NCBI RefSeq assembly: GCF_004363955.1
Contig: NZ_SNZR01000011.1
Location: 868,001-932,000, forward strand
Source: Enterovirga rhinocerotis
GTDB taxonomy: Bacteria; Pseudomonadota; Alphaproteobacteria; Rhizobiales; Beijerinckiaceae
Length of the DNA stretch: 64,000 bases
Direction of reading: 5' to 3'
Part shown: one piece after another, positions 16,276 to 25,625 of the stretch
Position numbering within the stretch: position 1 is the first letter of the stretch
Layout: each line of letters starts with the position of its first letter
Position numbers and translations under genes: made by a program
The notes under the pieces: model-generated
What the model saw: only the letters and a program-made list of their open reading frames with translations
Databases searched by the model: none
What the model was told of the DNA's origin: nothing

Positions 16276-16761
16276 CTAACGCGCCCGACCGCCCTTCTTG
16301 GGCGACAGCAGCGTCGTCAGGCGCCAGCGGAAATCCTTGGGCTGGAGCGCCACGATGTCGTCGAGCCTCCAGGCCTCTCCCTCGCGGATGAACTCGTACC
16401 GGGTCTCGTGGCGGCCGCCCATGTTCAGGAAGCGGGCCGTCACGTTCGCCCTGTCGCCTTGCGTGTCGACCGGCGAGACCTCGACCTTCTCGATCTTGTA
16501 GTCCTGTCCGTTCACGATGAAGTCGAAGCCGAGATTGCAGATGCTGTTGGTCCTGCGTGTGCAGGCCTCGTCGCGGTCGAGGAGGGTGCGCAGCCGCTTG
16601 CTCGTGATCGGGCGGACGGTCTTCGTCGCGTCCGGCGCGTCGGCCCCTTCCTTCTCGTAGGGGCGGTACAGATCGCGCACGCGGCCGCCGAGGTCGTCGG
16701 CAAGAGCGCCCCCCGCGAGGACGAGGAGACCGGCGACGAGAGGTATCGAAACACGAAGCAT
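16276..16761 (-). CDS. Periplasmic DUF3828-like protein
   Basis: A 161-residue exported protein. The signal peptide is MLRVSIPLVAGLLVLAGGAL-ADD. The mature part has a Cys pair (ACTRRTNSICNLGFD) and the pattern FDFIVNGQDYKI ... VEVSPV ... VTARFLN ... TRYEFIREGEAWRLDDIVA, which resembles DUF3828/NTF2-like secreted domains. The ATG at 16761 has GGAG upstream and avoids overlapping the mutase gene; an in-frame ATG at 16800 would overlap it by 28 nt. It follows the mutase gene by 11 nt, so the two may be cotranscribed. Function unknown. Confidence 0.7.
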   Translation of the reverse strand: MLRVSIPLVAGLLVLAGGALADDLGGRVRDLYRPYEKEGADAPDATKTVRPITSKRLRTLLDRDEACTRRTNSICNLGFDFIVNGQDYKIEKVEVSPVDTQGDRANVTARFLNMGGRHETRYEFIREGEAWRLDDIVALQPKDFRWRLTTLLSPKKGGRAR

Positions 16762-16772
16762 GGCCGCTCCGA

Positions 16773-18818
16773 TCAGTGCGAGCCGCCTGCGGTGCGCCAT
16801 TCCGGTTCGGGACGGGCGACCGATGCGGGCGGCGCATCTTGGCGCCGAATCCGCGCTCTGTCGATGACGCCGACCATGCCTTTCATGATGTCGTCGAGCA
16901 CGTAGTCCTTCGGCGTGTAGACGGCCGTCACGCCCATGTTCTTGAGGACGTTCTCGTCCTCGGCCGAGATGATGCCGCCGACGACGACGGGGATGTGGTC
17001 GAGGCCTTCGACGCGCAGCCGCGACATCACCTCCCGCACCAGCGGCACATGCGAGCCCGAGAGGATCGAAAGCCCGATCAGGTGCGTCTCCGTCTGGCGG
17101 GCCTTGGCCACGATCTCGGACGGCGTCTGGCGGATGCCGTCATAGGTCACATCCATGCCGACATCGCGGGCACGGAGCGCGATCTGCTCGGCGCCGTTGG
17201 AGTGGCCGTCGAGGCCGGGTTTGCCGACGAGGACGCGCGGGGTGGCGTCGAGCTTCTCGGCGAGTTCGGCCACCATGAGCCGGACCTCGTCGGTTGCGGG
17301 CGCCGTGATGGTTTCGATCGTCACCCCGGTCGGGGCGCGATACTGGCCGAAGACCCGGCGAAGGGTCTCGCCCCATTCGCCGGTCGTCACGCCCACTTTC
17401 GCGGCGGCGATCGAGGCCGGCATGATGTTGCGGTCCTCGCGCGCGGCGGCTTCGAGCTCTGCGAGGGCGGCTTCGACCGCACCCGCATCCCGCGCCGAGC
17501 GCCAGGCCCGGATCCTCGCGACGGCGTCCATCTCAACCGTCTCGGGCACCGACAGGAAGATGCCGTCGCCGGCCGTGAGAGGGGAGGATTCGGCCTCGGT
17601 GAAGCGGTTCACCCCGACGACGATCTGTTCGCCGGTTTCGACCTTGGCGATGCGGCGGGCGTTCGATTCGACCAGCGCCCGCTTGAGGCTGCCGGATTCG
17701 ACGGCCGAGATCGCGCCGCCCTCGCTGTCGATCCGCGCGAGTTCGGCGCGCGCGGCCTCCTTTAGCGCCTCGACCTTCCGCTCCATCACGACCGAACCGT
17801 CGAACAGGTCCTCGTGTTCGAGGAGGTCGGTTTCGTAGGCGAGGATCTGCTGCATGCGCAAAGACCATTGCTGGTCCCAGGAGCGCGGCAGGCCGAGGGC
17901 CTCGTTCCAGGCCGGAAGCTGCACGGCGCGCGCCCGCGCCTTCTTCGAGAGCGTGACGGCCAGCATCTCGATCAGGATGCGGTGGACGTTGTTCTCGGGT
18001 TGCTGCTCGGTGAGGCCGAGGGAGTTCACCTGCACGCCGTAGCGGAAGAGGCGCTTCTTCGGGTCCGCGACGCCGTAGCGGTCGCGCGTGATCTCGTCCC
18101 AAAGTTCGCTGAAGGCGCGCATCTTCGCGATCTCGGTCACGAAGCGCAGGCCCGCATTGACGAAGAACGAGATGCGCGAGACGGCGTTGGCGAAGACCTC
18201 GTCGTCCACCTCGCCGGAGGCTTTCACCGTGTCGAGCACCGCGACCGCTGTCGCGAGCGCGAAGGCGAGCTCCTGGACCGGCGTCGCTCCCGCCTCCTGC
18301 AGGTGGTAGGAGCAGACGTTCATCGGGTTCCACTTCGGCATCTCGGCCGTCGTGAACAGGATCGTGTCCTTGATGAGCCGCATGGAGGGCGCGGGCGGGA
18401 AGACGTAGGTCCCGCGCGAGAGATACTCCTTGATGATGTCGTTCTGCGTCGTGCCCTGGAGAGCCCGGCGATCCGCGCCCTGCTCCTCCGCCACGGCGAC
18501 GTAGAGCGCGAGCAGCCACGCCGCCGGCGCGTTGATCGTCATCGACGTGTTCATGGTGGCGAGCGGGATCTGGTCGAACAAGGCCCGCATGTCGCCGAGA
18601 TGGGCGATCGAGACGCCGACCTTGCCGACTTCGCCGCGCGCGAGTTCGTGGTCGGGGTCGTAGCCCGTCTGCGTCGGCAGGTCGAAGGCGACGGAGAGGC
18701 CGGTCTGTCCGCGCGCGAGGTTCGAGCGGTAGAGGGCGTTCGATTCCGTCGCTGTCGAATGGCCTGCATAGGTGCGGAACAGCCACGGCTTGTCGCGTTC
18801 GCGCTGGGCGGGATCCAT
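16773..18818 (-). CDS. ecm: Ethylmalonyl-CoA mutase (MeaA/Ecm)
   Basis: B12-dependent isomerase converting (2R)-ethylmalonyl-CoA to (2S)-methylsuccinyl-CoA in the ethylmalonyl-CoA pathway for C1/C2 assimilation. The 681-residue single chain begins MDPAQRERDKPWLFRTYAG and matches MeaA rather than the two-part methylmalonyl-CoA mutase. The substrate domain has GQTGLSVAFDLPTQTGYD and NSLGLTEQQPENNVHRI. The C-terminal cobalamin-binding domain has GLDGHSNGAEQ (DxHxxG) and GLSILSGSHVPLV. ATG 18818 has GGAG at 7 nt; ATG 18821 is possible. No other pathway genes are in the window. A methylmalonyl-CoA mutase is less likely. Confidence 0.9.
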   Translation of the reverse strand: MDPAQRERDKPWLFRTYAGHSTATESNALYRSNLARGQTGLSVAFDLPTQTGYDPDHELARGEVGKVGVSIAHLGDMRALFDQIPLATMNTSMTINAPAAWLLALYVAVAEEQGADRRALQGTTQNDIIKEYLSRGTYVFPPAPSMRLIKDTILFTTAEMPKWNPMNVCSYHLQEAGATPVQELAFALATAVAVLDTVKASGEVDDEVFANAVSRISFFVNAGLRFVTEIAKMRAFSELWDEITRDRYGVADPKKRLFRYGVQVNSLGLTEQQPENNVHRILIEMLAVTLSKKARARAVQLPAWNEALGLPRSWDQQWSLRMQQILAYETDLLEHEDLFDGSVVMERKVEALKEAARAELARIDSEGGAISAVESGSLKRALVESNARRIAKVETGEQIVVGVNRFTEAESSPLTAGDGIFLSVPETVEMDAVARIRAWRSARDAGAVEAALAELEAAAREDRNIMPASIAAAKVGVTTGEWGETLRRVFGQYRAPTGVTIETITAPATDEVRLMVAELAEKLDATPRVLVGKPGLDGHSNGAEQIALRARDVGMDVTYDGIRQTPSEIVAKARQTETHLIGLSILSGSHVPLVREVMSRLRVEGLDHIPVVVGGIISAEDENVLKNMGVTAVYTPKDYVLDDIMKGMVGVIDRARIRRQDAPPASVARPEPEWRTAGGSH

Positions 18819-18922
18819 CATGGCTCTCCGTCGGGTTTCGACCCGGACATTGTGCATTGCGGCACGAAACCCGTCGAGCGAAAACCCGGCCTTTTGGATG
18901 AGATGGCGCGATGCCCGGCCCC

Positions 18923-18956
18923 TCCGCTCGTCCCGGCTTTCGCCGGGACGAGCGGA
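18923..18956. terminator. Strong hairpin downstream of the PoxB-like gene
   Basis: A perfect 15-bp stem, TCCGCTCGTCCCGGC with GCCGGGACGAGCGGA, and a TTTC loop, 8 nt beyond the stop of the minus-strand gene at 18964. The inner GTCCCGGC/GCCGGGAC stem is a common alphaproteobacterial terminator or repeat motif. Confidence 0.7.
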
Positions 18957-18963
18957 GATCGGA

Positions 18964-20694
18964 TCACCGCAGCAGGTTGCTCTTCGCGAGGTCGAGCAAC
19001 TCGTCGCCGCGGCCGCTCATCACCGTCTTCAGCGCCCAGAGGCTGAAGCCCTTGGCCTGTTCGAGGGTGATGGAAGGCGGCATCGCGAGTTCCTGCGGGT
19101 TCGAGACGACGTCGAGCAGCGCGGGGCCATCGCTCGCCAGGATGTCTCGCAGGGCTTCGTCGAGATCGCTCGGATCATCGACCCGGATCGCATGGAGACC
19201 GGCTGCCCGCGCCACGGCCGCGAAATCGGGATTCTGCAGGTCCGTCCCGATCTCGAGGAAGCCGGCCGCCTTCATCTCGAGCGCGACGAAGCCGAGCGAG
19301 CCGTTGTTCAGGACGATCACCTTCACCGGCAACTTCTCCTGGACGAGCGTCAGGAGGTCGCCCATCAGCATGGCGAAGCCGCCGTCGCCGGACAGGCTGA
19401 TCACCTGCCGGCCGGGGAAGGCGGCCTGCGCGCCGATGGCCTGCGCCATGGCGTTCGCCATCGAGCCGTGGACGAGCGAGCCGAGGAGGCGGCGCCGGCC
19501 GTTCATCCGCAGGTAGCGCGCGGCCCAGACCGTCGGCGTGCCGACGTCGAAGGCCATCACGGCATCGTCGGCCGCTCGCTCGCTGACGAGCCGGAAGAGG
19601 TGCTGAGGATGCACGATCTTGCGATCGGACTCGCCCGTCGCGAGGGCGTCGAGGCCCTTCCGCGCTTCGCGGTAATGGGCGAGGCTGGTGTCGAGATGCT
19701 TGCGGTCGTCCTTGGGCTCGAGCATCGGGACGAGGGCGGAGAGGGTCGTCTTCACATCGCCGACGAGGCCGAGATCGAGCCGCGTCCGGCGCCCGAGATG
19801 CTCCGGCCGAATGTCGATCTGCGCCACCTTGGCCTTGGCCGGGTAGAATTGCCGGTAGGGGAAGTCGGTGCCCAGCATCAGCAGCGTGTCGCAGGACAGC
19901 ATGGCGCGATAGCCGGACGAGAAGCCGATGAGGCCCGTCATGCCGACGTCGTAGGGGTTGTCGTGCTCGACGAATTCCTTGCCGCCGAGCGCGTGCACGA
20001 TCGGTGCTTTGAGCACCTCGGCGAGTTCCAGCAGCTCGGCATGGGCGCCCGCGCAGCCTCGCCCGGCGAGGATGGTCACGGCAGAGCCGTCGTCGAGCAG
20101 TTCGGCGAGGCGGTCGAGGTCGTGATCGGCCGGCCGCACGATGGGGCGTCCGAGATCGAAGGAGGCGGGATCGGAGATTGCCGCGCCCTTGATCGCGCTC
20201 AGAGCGACATCGCCCGAGAGCACGATGACGGAGACGCCGCCCCGCCCGATCGCCGTGCGGATGGCGGCTTCGAGCACGCCCGGCATCTGCTCCACATGGG
20301 TGATCGCCTGGCAGAAATGGCTGCATTCCTGAAACAGGGCGACCGGGTTCGTCTCCTGGAAATAGCCGCGCCCGATCTCGGCGCTCGGGATGTGGGCCGC
20401 GATCGCGAGGACCGGGGCGCCCGAGCGATGGCAGTCGTAGAGGCCGTTGATCAGATGGAGATTGCCCGGCCCGCAGCTTCCGGCACAGACGGCGAGCCGA
20501 CCGGTGAGCTGGGCCTCGGCCCCGGCCGCGAAGGCGGCGACCTCTTCGTGACGCGTATGGACCCAGCGGATCGAGCCGTCGCGGCGGAGCGAATCCGTCA
20601 GTCCGTTCAGGCTGTCCCCGACGACGCCGAAGATGCGCGAGACGCCCGCCGCGCGCAGGGTGGCAAGGACGACATCGGCAACGGTTTCGGACAT
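18964..20694 (-). CDS. poxB: ThDP-dependent pyruvate dehydrogenase (quinone)/PoxB-like enzyme
   Basis: A peripheral-membrane flavoenzyme family that oxidatively decarboxylates pyruvate to acetate and CO2. The 576-residue protein has the N-terminal Pyr domain with catalytic Glu ([20 protein letters not shown]), the middle FAD-type domain, and the PP domain with [20 protein letters not shown] followed by NN for Mg-ThDP binding. GGAG precedes ATG 20694. The C-terminus ([20 protein letters not shown]) resembles the lipid-binding end of PoxB. Acetolactate synthase or another ThDP decarboxylase is a less likely alternative. Confidence 0.87.
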   Translation of the reverse strand: MSETVADVVLATLRAAGVSRIFGVVGDSLNGLTDSLRRDGSIRWVHTRHEEVAAFAAGAEAQLTGRLAVCAGSCGPGNLHLINGLYDCHRSGAPVLAIAAHIPSAEIGRGYFQETNPVALFQECSHFCQAITHVEQMPGVLEAAIRTAIGRGGVSVIVLSGDVALSAIKGAAISDPASFDLGRPIVRPADHDLDRLAELLDDGSAVTILAGRGCAGAHAELLELAEVLKAPIVHALGGKEFVEHDNPYDVGMTGLIGFSSGYRAMLSCDTLLMLGTDFPYRQFYPAKAKVAQIDIRPEHLGRRTRLDLGLVGDVKTTLSALVPMLEPKDDRKHLDTSLAHYREARKGLDALATGESDRKIVHPQHLFRLVSERAADDAVMAFDVGTPTVWAARYLRMNGRRRLLGSLVHGSMANAMAQAIGAQAAFPGRQVISLSGDGGFAMLMGDLLTLVQEKLPVKVIVLNNGSLGFVALEMKAAGFLEIGTDLQNPDFAAVARAAGLHAIRVDDPSDLDEALRDILASDGPALLDVVSNPQELAMPPSITLEQAKGFSLWALKTVMSGRGDELLDLAKSNLLR

Positions 20695-20736
20695 GAGGGC
20701 TCCTTCGCGGCGCGAGGATGGCCGACGGTCCTCACG

Positions 20737-21996
20737 CTATGATGACGGGCGGGCCGAAGTCGAGGCGCTTGTCCGATCGGGCCACGCGACGACCAGCCTG
20801 CCCGCGACGACAGCGCCGACGAGAAGTGCGGCGGCGTAGCCGAGATGGGCGCGCGTCATCATCGTGGCGATGAGGCACAGCATGGCGAGGAGGAGGAGGG
20901 CGATCTCGCCCCGTCCGGCGCCTTCGGCCCTGGCGAGGCGCCACCAGAACGCCATCGCGACCGCGAGCATCGCCTCGTCGTAGATGAAGACATAGGGCTG
21001 GACGAGCACGATCGCGACGGCCGCGACGGCCGCCTTCAGGTCGCTCGGCAGCGGCCGTGCCCAGGCGAGGCAGGCGAGGATCGCGATGGCGACGCCCCAT
21101 GCGGCCTGGATCGACCAGGCGAGAGCGGGCGCGACATCGAGATGGCGCAGCACGCCGAACAGGCTCTGCACCTTGCCCCAGCCGGTGCGGCCATCGCCGA
21201 GCACGGTCCCGCCCGCCTCGGCGAAGGAGTGCAGGAAGCCTGCCCAGGTCTCGGGCCCGAAGGCGAGGAGCGAGGCCAGCATCAGCGCCGAGGCGGAGAG
21301 GGCCGCGCCGGCGAAGGCGCGCCAGTTCCCGCTCGCGGCGAGGAGGAACGGGAAGAGCACCGCGAGCTGCGGCTTGATGACGAGCGCGCCGATCAGGATA
21401 CCGCCGAGCCATGGCCGCGCCGGGAGCAAGACCAGCGCCGCCCCGACGATCGCGGCCGTGAGGAGGCCGTTCTGCCCGGAAACGACGTTGAGGAAGACCA
21501 CGGGCACGGCGAGGGCGGCAAGCACGATCCGCGGATGCGGCTCGATGCGGCGGGCGACGACGAGGAAGGCCGCGAGCGTCGCCGCGAGCCAGGCGACCTT
21601 CGCCGCGACGTAGCCGAGGAGACCGAGCGGCGCGACGACGAAGAGGAAGGGCGGAGGGTTCAGGTATTCGTGGGCGCGCGCCACCGGTCCGAGCGCCTCC
21701 CGCACCACGGCGCCCTGCCGCGCCTGATCGTAGACGAAGGCCGCCTCGCCCGAGACAACCATGCGGCCGGCCGACCAGAAGGCGGCGAAATCGGTCGAGA
21801 CGTGATTGCGCACCTCGCCGGCGAGCCAATCGTGCTGAGCGAGGACGAAGAGCCAGAGGGCCCAGATCGCGACGATGACCGATGCGCCGACGAAGAACCA
21901 GTCGATCCCGCGAAGGCGGTCGCCGATGCTCGGACGCACGGTCGGGCGCGCGGTCGGGGATGACGCGCCCGAGGCGAGGGAGAGAGGGCCGGCCAT
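20737..21996 (-). CDS. GT87/DUF2029-family polytopic membrane protein
   Basis: A 419-residue integral membrane protein with about ten hydrophobic segments. The family is predicted to be polyprenol-phosphate-mannose-dependent glycosyltransferases (GT-C fold). The family hallmark is the first periplasmic loop with STDFAAFWSAGRMVVSGEAA, which carries the acidic residue, and YLNPPPFLFVVAPL. ATG 21996 was chosen because the longer frame contains no membrane-protein-like sequence upstream. It is divergent from the hydrolase gene at 22168. Donor and acceptor are unknown. Confidence 0.8.
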   Translation of the reverse strand: MAGPLSLASGASSPTARPTVRPSIGDRLRGIDWFFVGASVIVAIWALWLFVLAQHDWLAGEVRNHVSTDFAAFWSAGRMVVSGEAAFVYDQARQGAVVREALGPVARAHEYLNPPPFLFVVAPLGLLGYVAAKVAWLAATLAAFLVVARRIEPHPRIVLAALAVPVVFLNVVSGQNGLLTAAIVGAALVLLPARPWLGGILIGALVIKPQLAVLFPFLLAASGNWRAFAGAALSASALMLASLLAFGPETWAGFLHSFAEAGGTVLGDGRTGWGKVQSLFGVLRHLDVAPALAWSIQAAWGVAIAILACLAWARPLPSDLKAAVAAVAIVLVQPYVFIYDEAMLAVAMAFWWRLARAEGAGRGEIALLLLAMLCLIATMMTRAHLGYAAALLVGAVVAGRLVVAWPDRTSASTSARPSS

Positions 21997-22167
21997 ACCG
22001 CCCCTTACCGGAGCGCCGTTAATGGGCGCTTGCGGCGATCGGATAGTCTTGGCCCGATCATCGCCGCCGCTCTGCCTCGTGTCGGAATTCGATGCAGCAC
22101 GTGCGAAGTCGCGCACCGGGTCGCCGATCCGTATGCCAGAGTTCCGTCGTTGGAGGCTCGTCGGTGC

Positions 22168-23127
22168 ATGATGGATCGTCGGTTGTTCGGACGGGGGGCG
22201 GCGCAATCGGTCTTGGCCGGCGTCGCGTTGGTCGCGGCTGGTGAAGCGATGGCCGAGCGGGATTCCCGGCTGCCTCCGCCCGCCGATCCGCCTCTGCCGA
22301 CCGGAGCGGAAAGCCGGTTCGCAACCGTCAACGGCATCCGGATGCATTACGTCGTCGCGGGACAGGGACCGACGGTCATCCTCCTGCACGGCTGGCCGCA
22401 GACATGGTTCGCCTGGCACGGTCAGATCGAACGGCTGGCCCGCCGGTTCCGCGTCGTCGCTGCCGACTTGCGGGGGACGGGGCTCTCGGAGGTGACGCCG
22501 TCCGGCTATGACAAGCGCACGATCGCCGAGGATATCCGCGCGCTGATCGGGCATCTGGGCGTTCCGCAAGCCCATGTGGTCGGCCACGACATGGGCGGCA
22601 AGGCGGCCTACATCCTCGCGCATCTCCATCCGGGGGTGGTCTCGAAACTCGTCCTCGTGGATTGCCTGCTGCCGGGAACGGAGAACATGGACGCCCTGCG
22701 CGGGGGCGCCTGGCATTACGGCTTCCACATGGCGCCGGACTTTCCCGAGATGCTCACGAAGGGCCGGGAGCGGGATTACATCGCGGCGCAGATCAGAGCC
22801 TGGTCACACAGAAAGGACGCGATCGGGGAAGATGCCATCACGGTCTTCGCCGCGCATTATGCGCAGCCGGGCCGGATGACGGCCGGCTTCAACTATTATC
22901 GGGCGCTCCGCGAGGACGCGCCTCTGGCCGCCGAGCTCCGTGGGCGCAGGCTGCCGATGCCCGTGATGGCGGTTGCCGGGCGACAATCGGGGGGATCGCG
23001 GCTGGCCGATTCCCTGCGCGCGGAGGCGCCCTCGCTGACGAGCGTCATCATCGACGATTGCGGCCATTTCGTCGCCGAGGAGGCGCCGGACCCCTTCGCC
23101 AAGGCGGTCGAGACCTTCCTCGCGTGA
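22168..23127 (+). CDS. Tat-exported alpha/beta hydrolase, epoxide hydrolase/haloalkane dehalogenase-like
   Basis: A 319-residue alpha/beta hydrolase. The twin-arginine signal is MMDRRLFGRGAAQSVLAGVA with an AMA cleavage site, so export in folded form is predicted. The HGWPQTWFAWH oxyanion segment is followed by the nucleophile elbow VGHDMGGKAA, whose Asp nucleophile is typical of epoxide hydrolases and dehalogenases. DDCGHFVAEEAP supplies the catalytic His. GGAGG lies 11 nt before ATG 22168; ATG 22171 is an alternative. An upstream in-frame ATG at 22030 is rejected because it would mask the signal peptide. The substrate is unknown. Confidence 0.87.
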   Translation: MMDRRLFGRGAAQSVLAGVALVAAGEAMAERDSRLPPPADPPLPTGAESRFATVNGIRMHYVVAGQGPTVILLHGWPQTWFAWHGQIERLARRFRVVAADLRGTGLSEVTPSGYDKRTIAEDIRALIGHLGVPQAHVVGHDMGGKAAYILAHLHPGVVSKLVLVDCLLPGTENMDALRGGAWHYGFHMAPDFPEMLTKGRERDYIAAQIRAWSHRKDAIGEDAITVFAAHYAQPGRMTAGFNYYRALREDAPLAAELRGRRLPMPVMAVAGRQSGGSRLADSLRAEAPSLTSVIIDDCGHFVAEEAPDPFAKAVETFLA

Positions 23128-23129
23128 AC

Positions 23130-23161
23130 GGCATGCGGGCCGGCCGCCCCGCCCGCATGCC
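23130..23161. terminator. Bidirectional terminator between the hydrolase and TonB-receptor genes
   Basis: GGCATGCGGGC and GCCCGCATGCC are perfect 11-bp arms around a 10-nt GC-rich loop, between the two convergent stops at 23127 and 23173. Confidence 0.7.
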
Positions 23162-23172
23162 CCCGGCGCCCG

Positions 23173-25449
23173 TCAGTAGACGTAGCGCAGCCCGGCGAAG
23201 ACGGACCGGCCTTCGCCGGGATAGAAGTTCGCGGCCGGCGTCGTCACCGCGTTCGTCACCGGTCCGAGATCGCTGATGTAGCGCCGGTTGGCGAGGTTGC
23301 GGGCGTCGACATAGACCGAGAGGCCGTTGCCGAAATCCATCCCGGCCTGAAGGCCGATCAAGGTGTAGCCCGGAACCTTCAGGGCATTGGCGTGGTCGGC
23401 AAAGGCGCCGACCGGGACCCAGTCGAGCGTCGGCGCGACATAGAAGCCGTCAGGGCGCCGATAGGCGAGGATCGTACGCAGAACGTGAGGCGGCAGGCCC
23501 GCGATGCGGTTGTTGCCGTAGGCGGCGTCGCCCACGAACCGCGCGTCGGTCATGGTCCAGATCTGGCTGATGCTGATCGTATCGCCCGCTCCGGGCCCCG
23601 AGACGTCGCGGACGAGATCATAGGAAGCCGCGAGTTCGATGCCCGTGCGCGAGGTCCGCGGGGCGTTGAAGGTCGTCGCCGGTACGCTCCCGTTGCCGGT
23701 GCGCGAATAGGTCAGCAACTCGTCCCGGATCGTCGAGTGATAGAAGGTGACGTCCCAGCGCAGGCGGTCCCAGCGTCCGCGCGTGCCGATCTCCGCCGTC
23801 CAAGCCTTCTGCGCCTCGAGCGGCACGAACATCAGCTGGTAGTTGTTCGATTGGGCGAGGTCGCTGAAATCCGGCACGTCGCGCGAGCGGGTGAGGTTCG
23901 CGAAGGCCTGGATGTCGGGGGTCGGCTGCCAGAGGACGCCGATCTTCGGATTGAAGCCCTGGTAGGTCCGGTCGGCCCTCTGAGCCGGGACGGTGAACAG
24001 GTTCGTCAGGTCCCGGTCGTGACGGAGCCATTTCGCTCCGGTGGCGAGCGCGAGTTGCGGGTTAAGCCAGAAGCGGTTGTCGACGAAGGCTTCGAGGTTC
24101 CGGGCATGCTGGCGGGCGCTGGCGGTCAGCGCGCCCGTCTGCCCGGAGATGTTGACGTATTGCCGAGCCGCGTTCTCGCCCGCATAGGCGCGCCCGCCGA
24201 CGAGGAAGTCGTTGCGGTGGCCGGCGATGTCGAAGCTGCTCGTCCAGCGCGGCGCGATGCCGTAGGTCAGGCCATCCTGGTCGATCACCTGGAAGATCGG
24301 GTGGTACAGCCGCTTGTGGATCAGCCAGCTGTCGAGGTCGAACCGGCCGGCCTCGAACTCGAACGTCGTGCGGTTCGCGATGCGCGCCATCGTGACGTCG
24401 CGCTTCTGGTTGCCCGAGATGGTGGTCGAGGACGCGCGTTCGGGGAAGGTCAGGGCCTGGAAGAGGTCGAGCGTGCCCGGCAGCTTCTGATCGGTGCGGT
24501 TGTAGCCGAAATAGAACCGGGTCTCGGCGCCCGGGGCGAAGCGGTAGCCGACATTCCCGTTGAGCTGGAGATAGTCCTGCGCCTGGTGGCGTCGGAAGCC
24601 GTCCTGATGGGAATAGGTCGCGCTGATGAGCCCGTCCGCGGCGCCCTCGATGCGCGACGCCTGGACGTTCGTCCGAAGCGCTCCGAACGAGCCGCCCTCG
24701 ATCCGGACCATGTTGGGCGCGATCGCGTTGTGGGCCGTGGGCGTCACCGCGTTGATTGCGCCGCCGAGGGTGGTCGCGCCGAAGGCGAGGGCGTTGCCGC
24801 CGCGATAGATCTCGAGCGAGCGCAGCGACAGCGGGTCGATGCCGTAGAAGTCGCCCGATCCGTCGGCGAAGTTGAGCGGGATGCCGTCCTGAAGCAGCTC
24901 GACGCCGCGCAGGTGGAAGGCGCGGCCGAGGCCGGAGCCGCGGATCGAGAGCCGGATCTCCTGCCCATAGCGCGTCTGCGCCCAGACGCCCGGCTGCTCC
25001 TTGAGGATGTCGGGCAGGCTGTTGGTGTAGCGGTTCTGGAACGAGGTCGCATCGATGAAGGAGACGGCGCCGGGGATGGCGAGAACGCTCGCGCGCTGTG
25101 CCTGGACGGAGGGTGCCGTCGGCGAACCTCCCGTGTTCGGGCCGGCGGACGGATCGAGGCCGGGGACGGCCACGGGCGACGGCCCGGCCTGCGCGGACGG
25201 CGCAGGCGCATCCGCCTGACGGGACGCCGCGCGCCGGTTCCGGGCCGGCAGGCGGGCCTGCCGCCTCGGCGCGACTGCGCGCGCAGCGGGCCGCGCGCTC
25301 CGGACGGCTTGCCGCGGCGCCTGGACCGTCACGGGAGGCAGGATGTTGCCGCCGGCGGGGGGCGGCTGCTGCGCCAGGCCGGTGCCCGCGAGGAGGAGGG
25401 CAGGAAGGGACATCAGGACGGGACGGATCGTCCTCGAACGACGGGACAT
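23173..25449 (-). CDS. TonB-dependent outer-membrane receptor, probably for copper
   Basis: A 758-residue outer-membrane receptor. The signal peptide starts MSRRSRTIRPVLMSLPALLL with AQQ at the cleavage region. An unusual Pro/Arg/Ala-rich spacer of about 100 residues follows. The plug domain has SLPDILKEQPGVWAQTRYGQ and SIRGSGLGRAFHLRGVELLQ and YRGGNALAFGATTLGGAIN; the barrel ends FYPGEGRSVFAGLRYVY with terminal aromatic. GGAG lies 7 nt before ATG 25449. Upstream genes on the same strand encode a copper-binding YcnI-PCuAC fusion and a DUF2946 protein, so copper import (OprC/PcuB-like) is inferred; no TonB box residue pattern proves the substrate. Confidence 0.87.
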   Translation of the reverse strand: MSRRSRTIRPVLMSLPALLLAGTGLAQQPPPAGGNILPPVTVQAPRQAVRSARPAARAVAPRRQARLPARNRRAASRQADAPAPSAQAGPSPVAVPGLDPSAGPNTGGSPTAPSVQAQRASVLAIPGAVSFIDATSFQNRYTNSLPDILKEQPGVWAQTRYGQEIRLSIRGSGLGRAFHLRGVELLQDGIPLNFADGSGDFYGIDPLSLRSLEIYRGGNALAFGATTLGGAINAVTPTAHNAIAPNMVRIEGGSFGALRTNVQASRIEGAADGLISATYSHQDGFRRHQAQDYLQLNGNVGYRFAPGAETRFYFGYNRTDQKLPGTLDLFQALTFPERASSTTISGNQKRDVTMARIANRTTFEFEAGRFDLDSWLIHKRLYHPIFQVIDQDGLTYGIAPRWTSSFDIAGHRNDFLVGGRAYAGENAARQYVNISGQTGALTASARQHARNLEAFVDNRFWLNPQLALATGAKWLRHDRDLTNLFTVPAQRADRTYQGFNPKIGVLWQPTPDIQAFANLTRSRDVPDFSDLAQSNNYQLMFVPLEAQKAWTAEIGTRGRWDRLRWDVTFYHSTIRDELLTYSRTGNGSVPATTFNAPRTSRTGIELAASYDLVRDVSGPGAGDTISISQIWTMTDARFVGDAAYGNNRIAGLPPHVLRTILAYRRPDGFYVAPTLDWVPVGAFADHANALKVPGYTLIGLQAGMDFGNGLSVYVDARNLANRRYISDLGPVTNAVTTPAANFYPGEGRSVFAGLRYVY

Positions 25450-25598
25450 GATGGAACTCCGGAAGCGGTGCCGCGCTCGCCGTGGCGCTTCTCCAGGGGG
25501 CGGCCCGCGCGCGGCCGGCGCTGCGCGAGAGGGCGCTCGCGACCGCGCGGCCGCAATGAGGGAGGGCCCGCGCCGGGAGCGCGGGCGATGGGGGTGAA

Positions 25599-25619
25599 CC
25601 GGCCCGCCTCGCGGGCCGG
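25599..25619. terminator. Hairpin after the YcnI-PCuAC gene
   Basis: CCGGCCCGC and GCGGGCCGG form a perfect 9-bp stem with a CTC loop just past the stop at 25626. The 176-bp gap to the receptor gene suggests partial termination or an internal control point within the copper locus. Confidence 0.5.
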
Positions 25620-25625
25620 AGCGGA

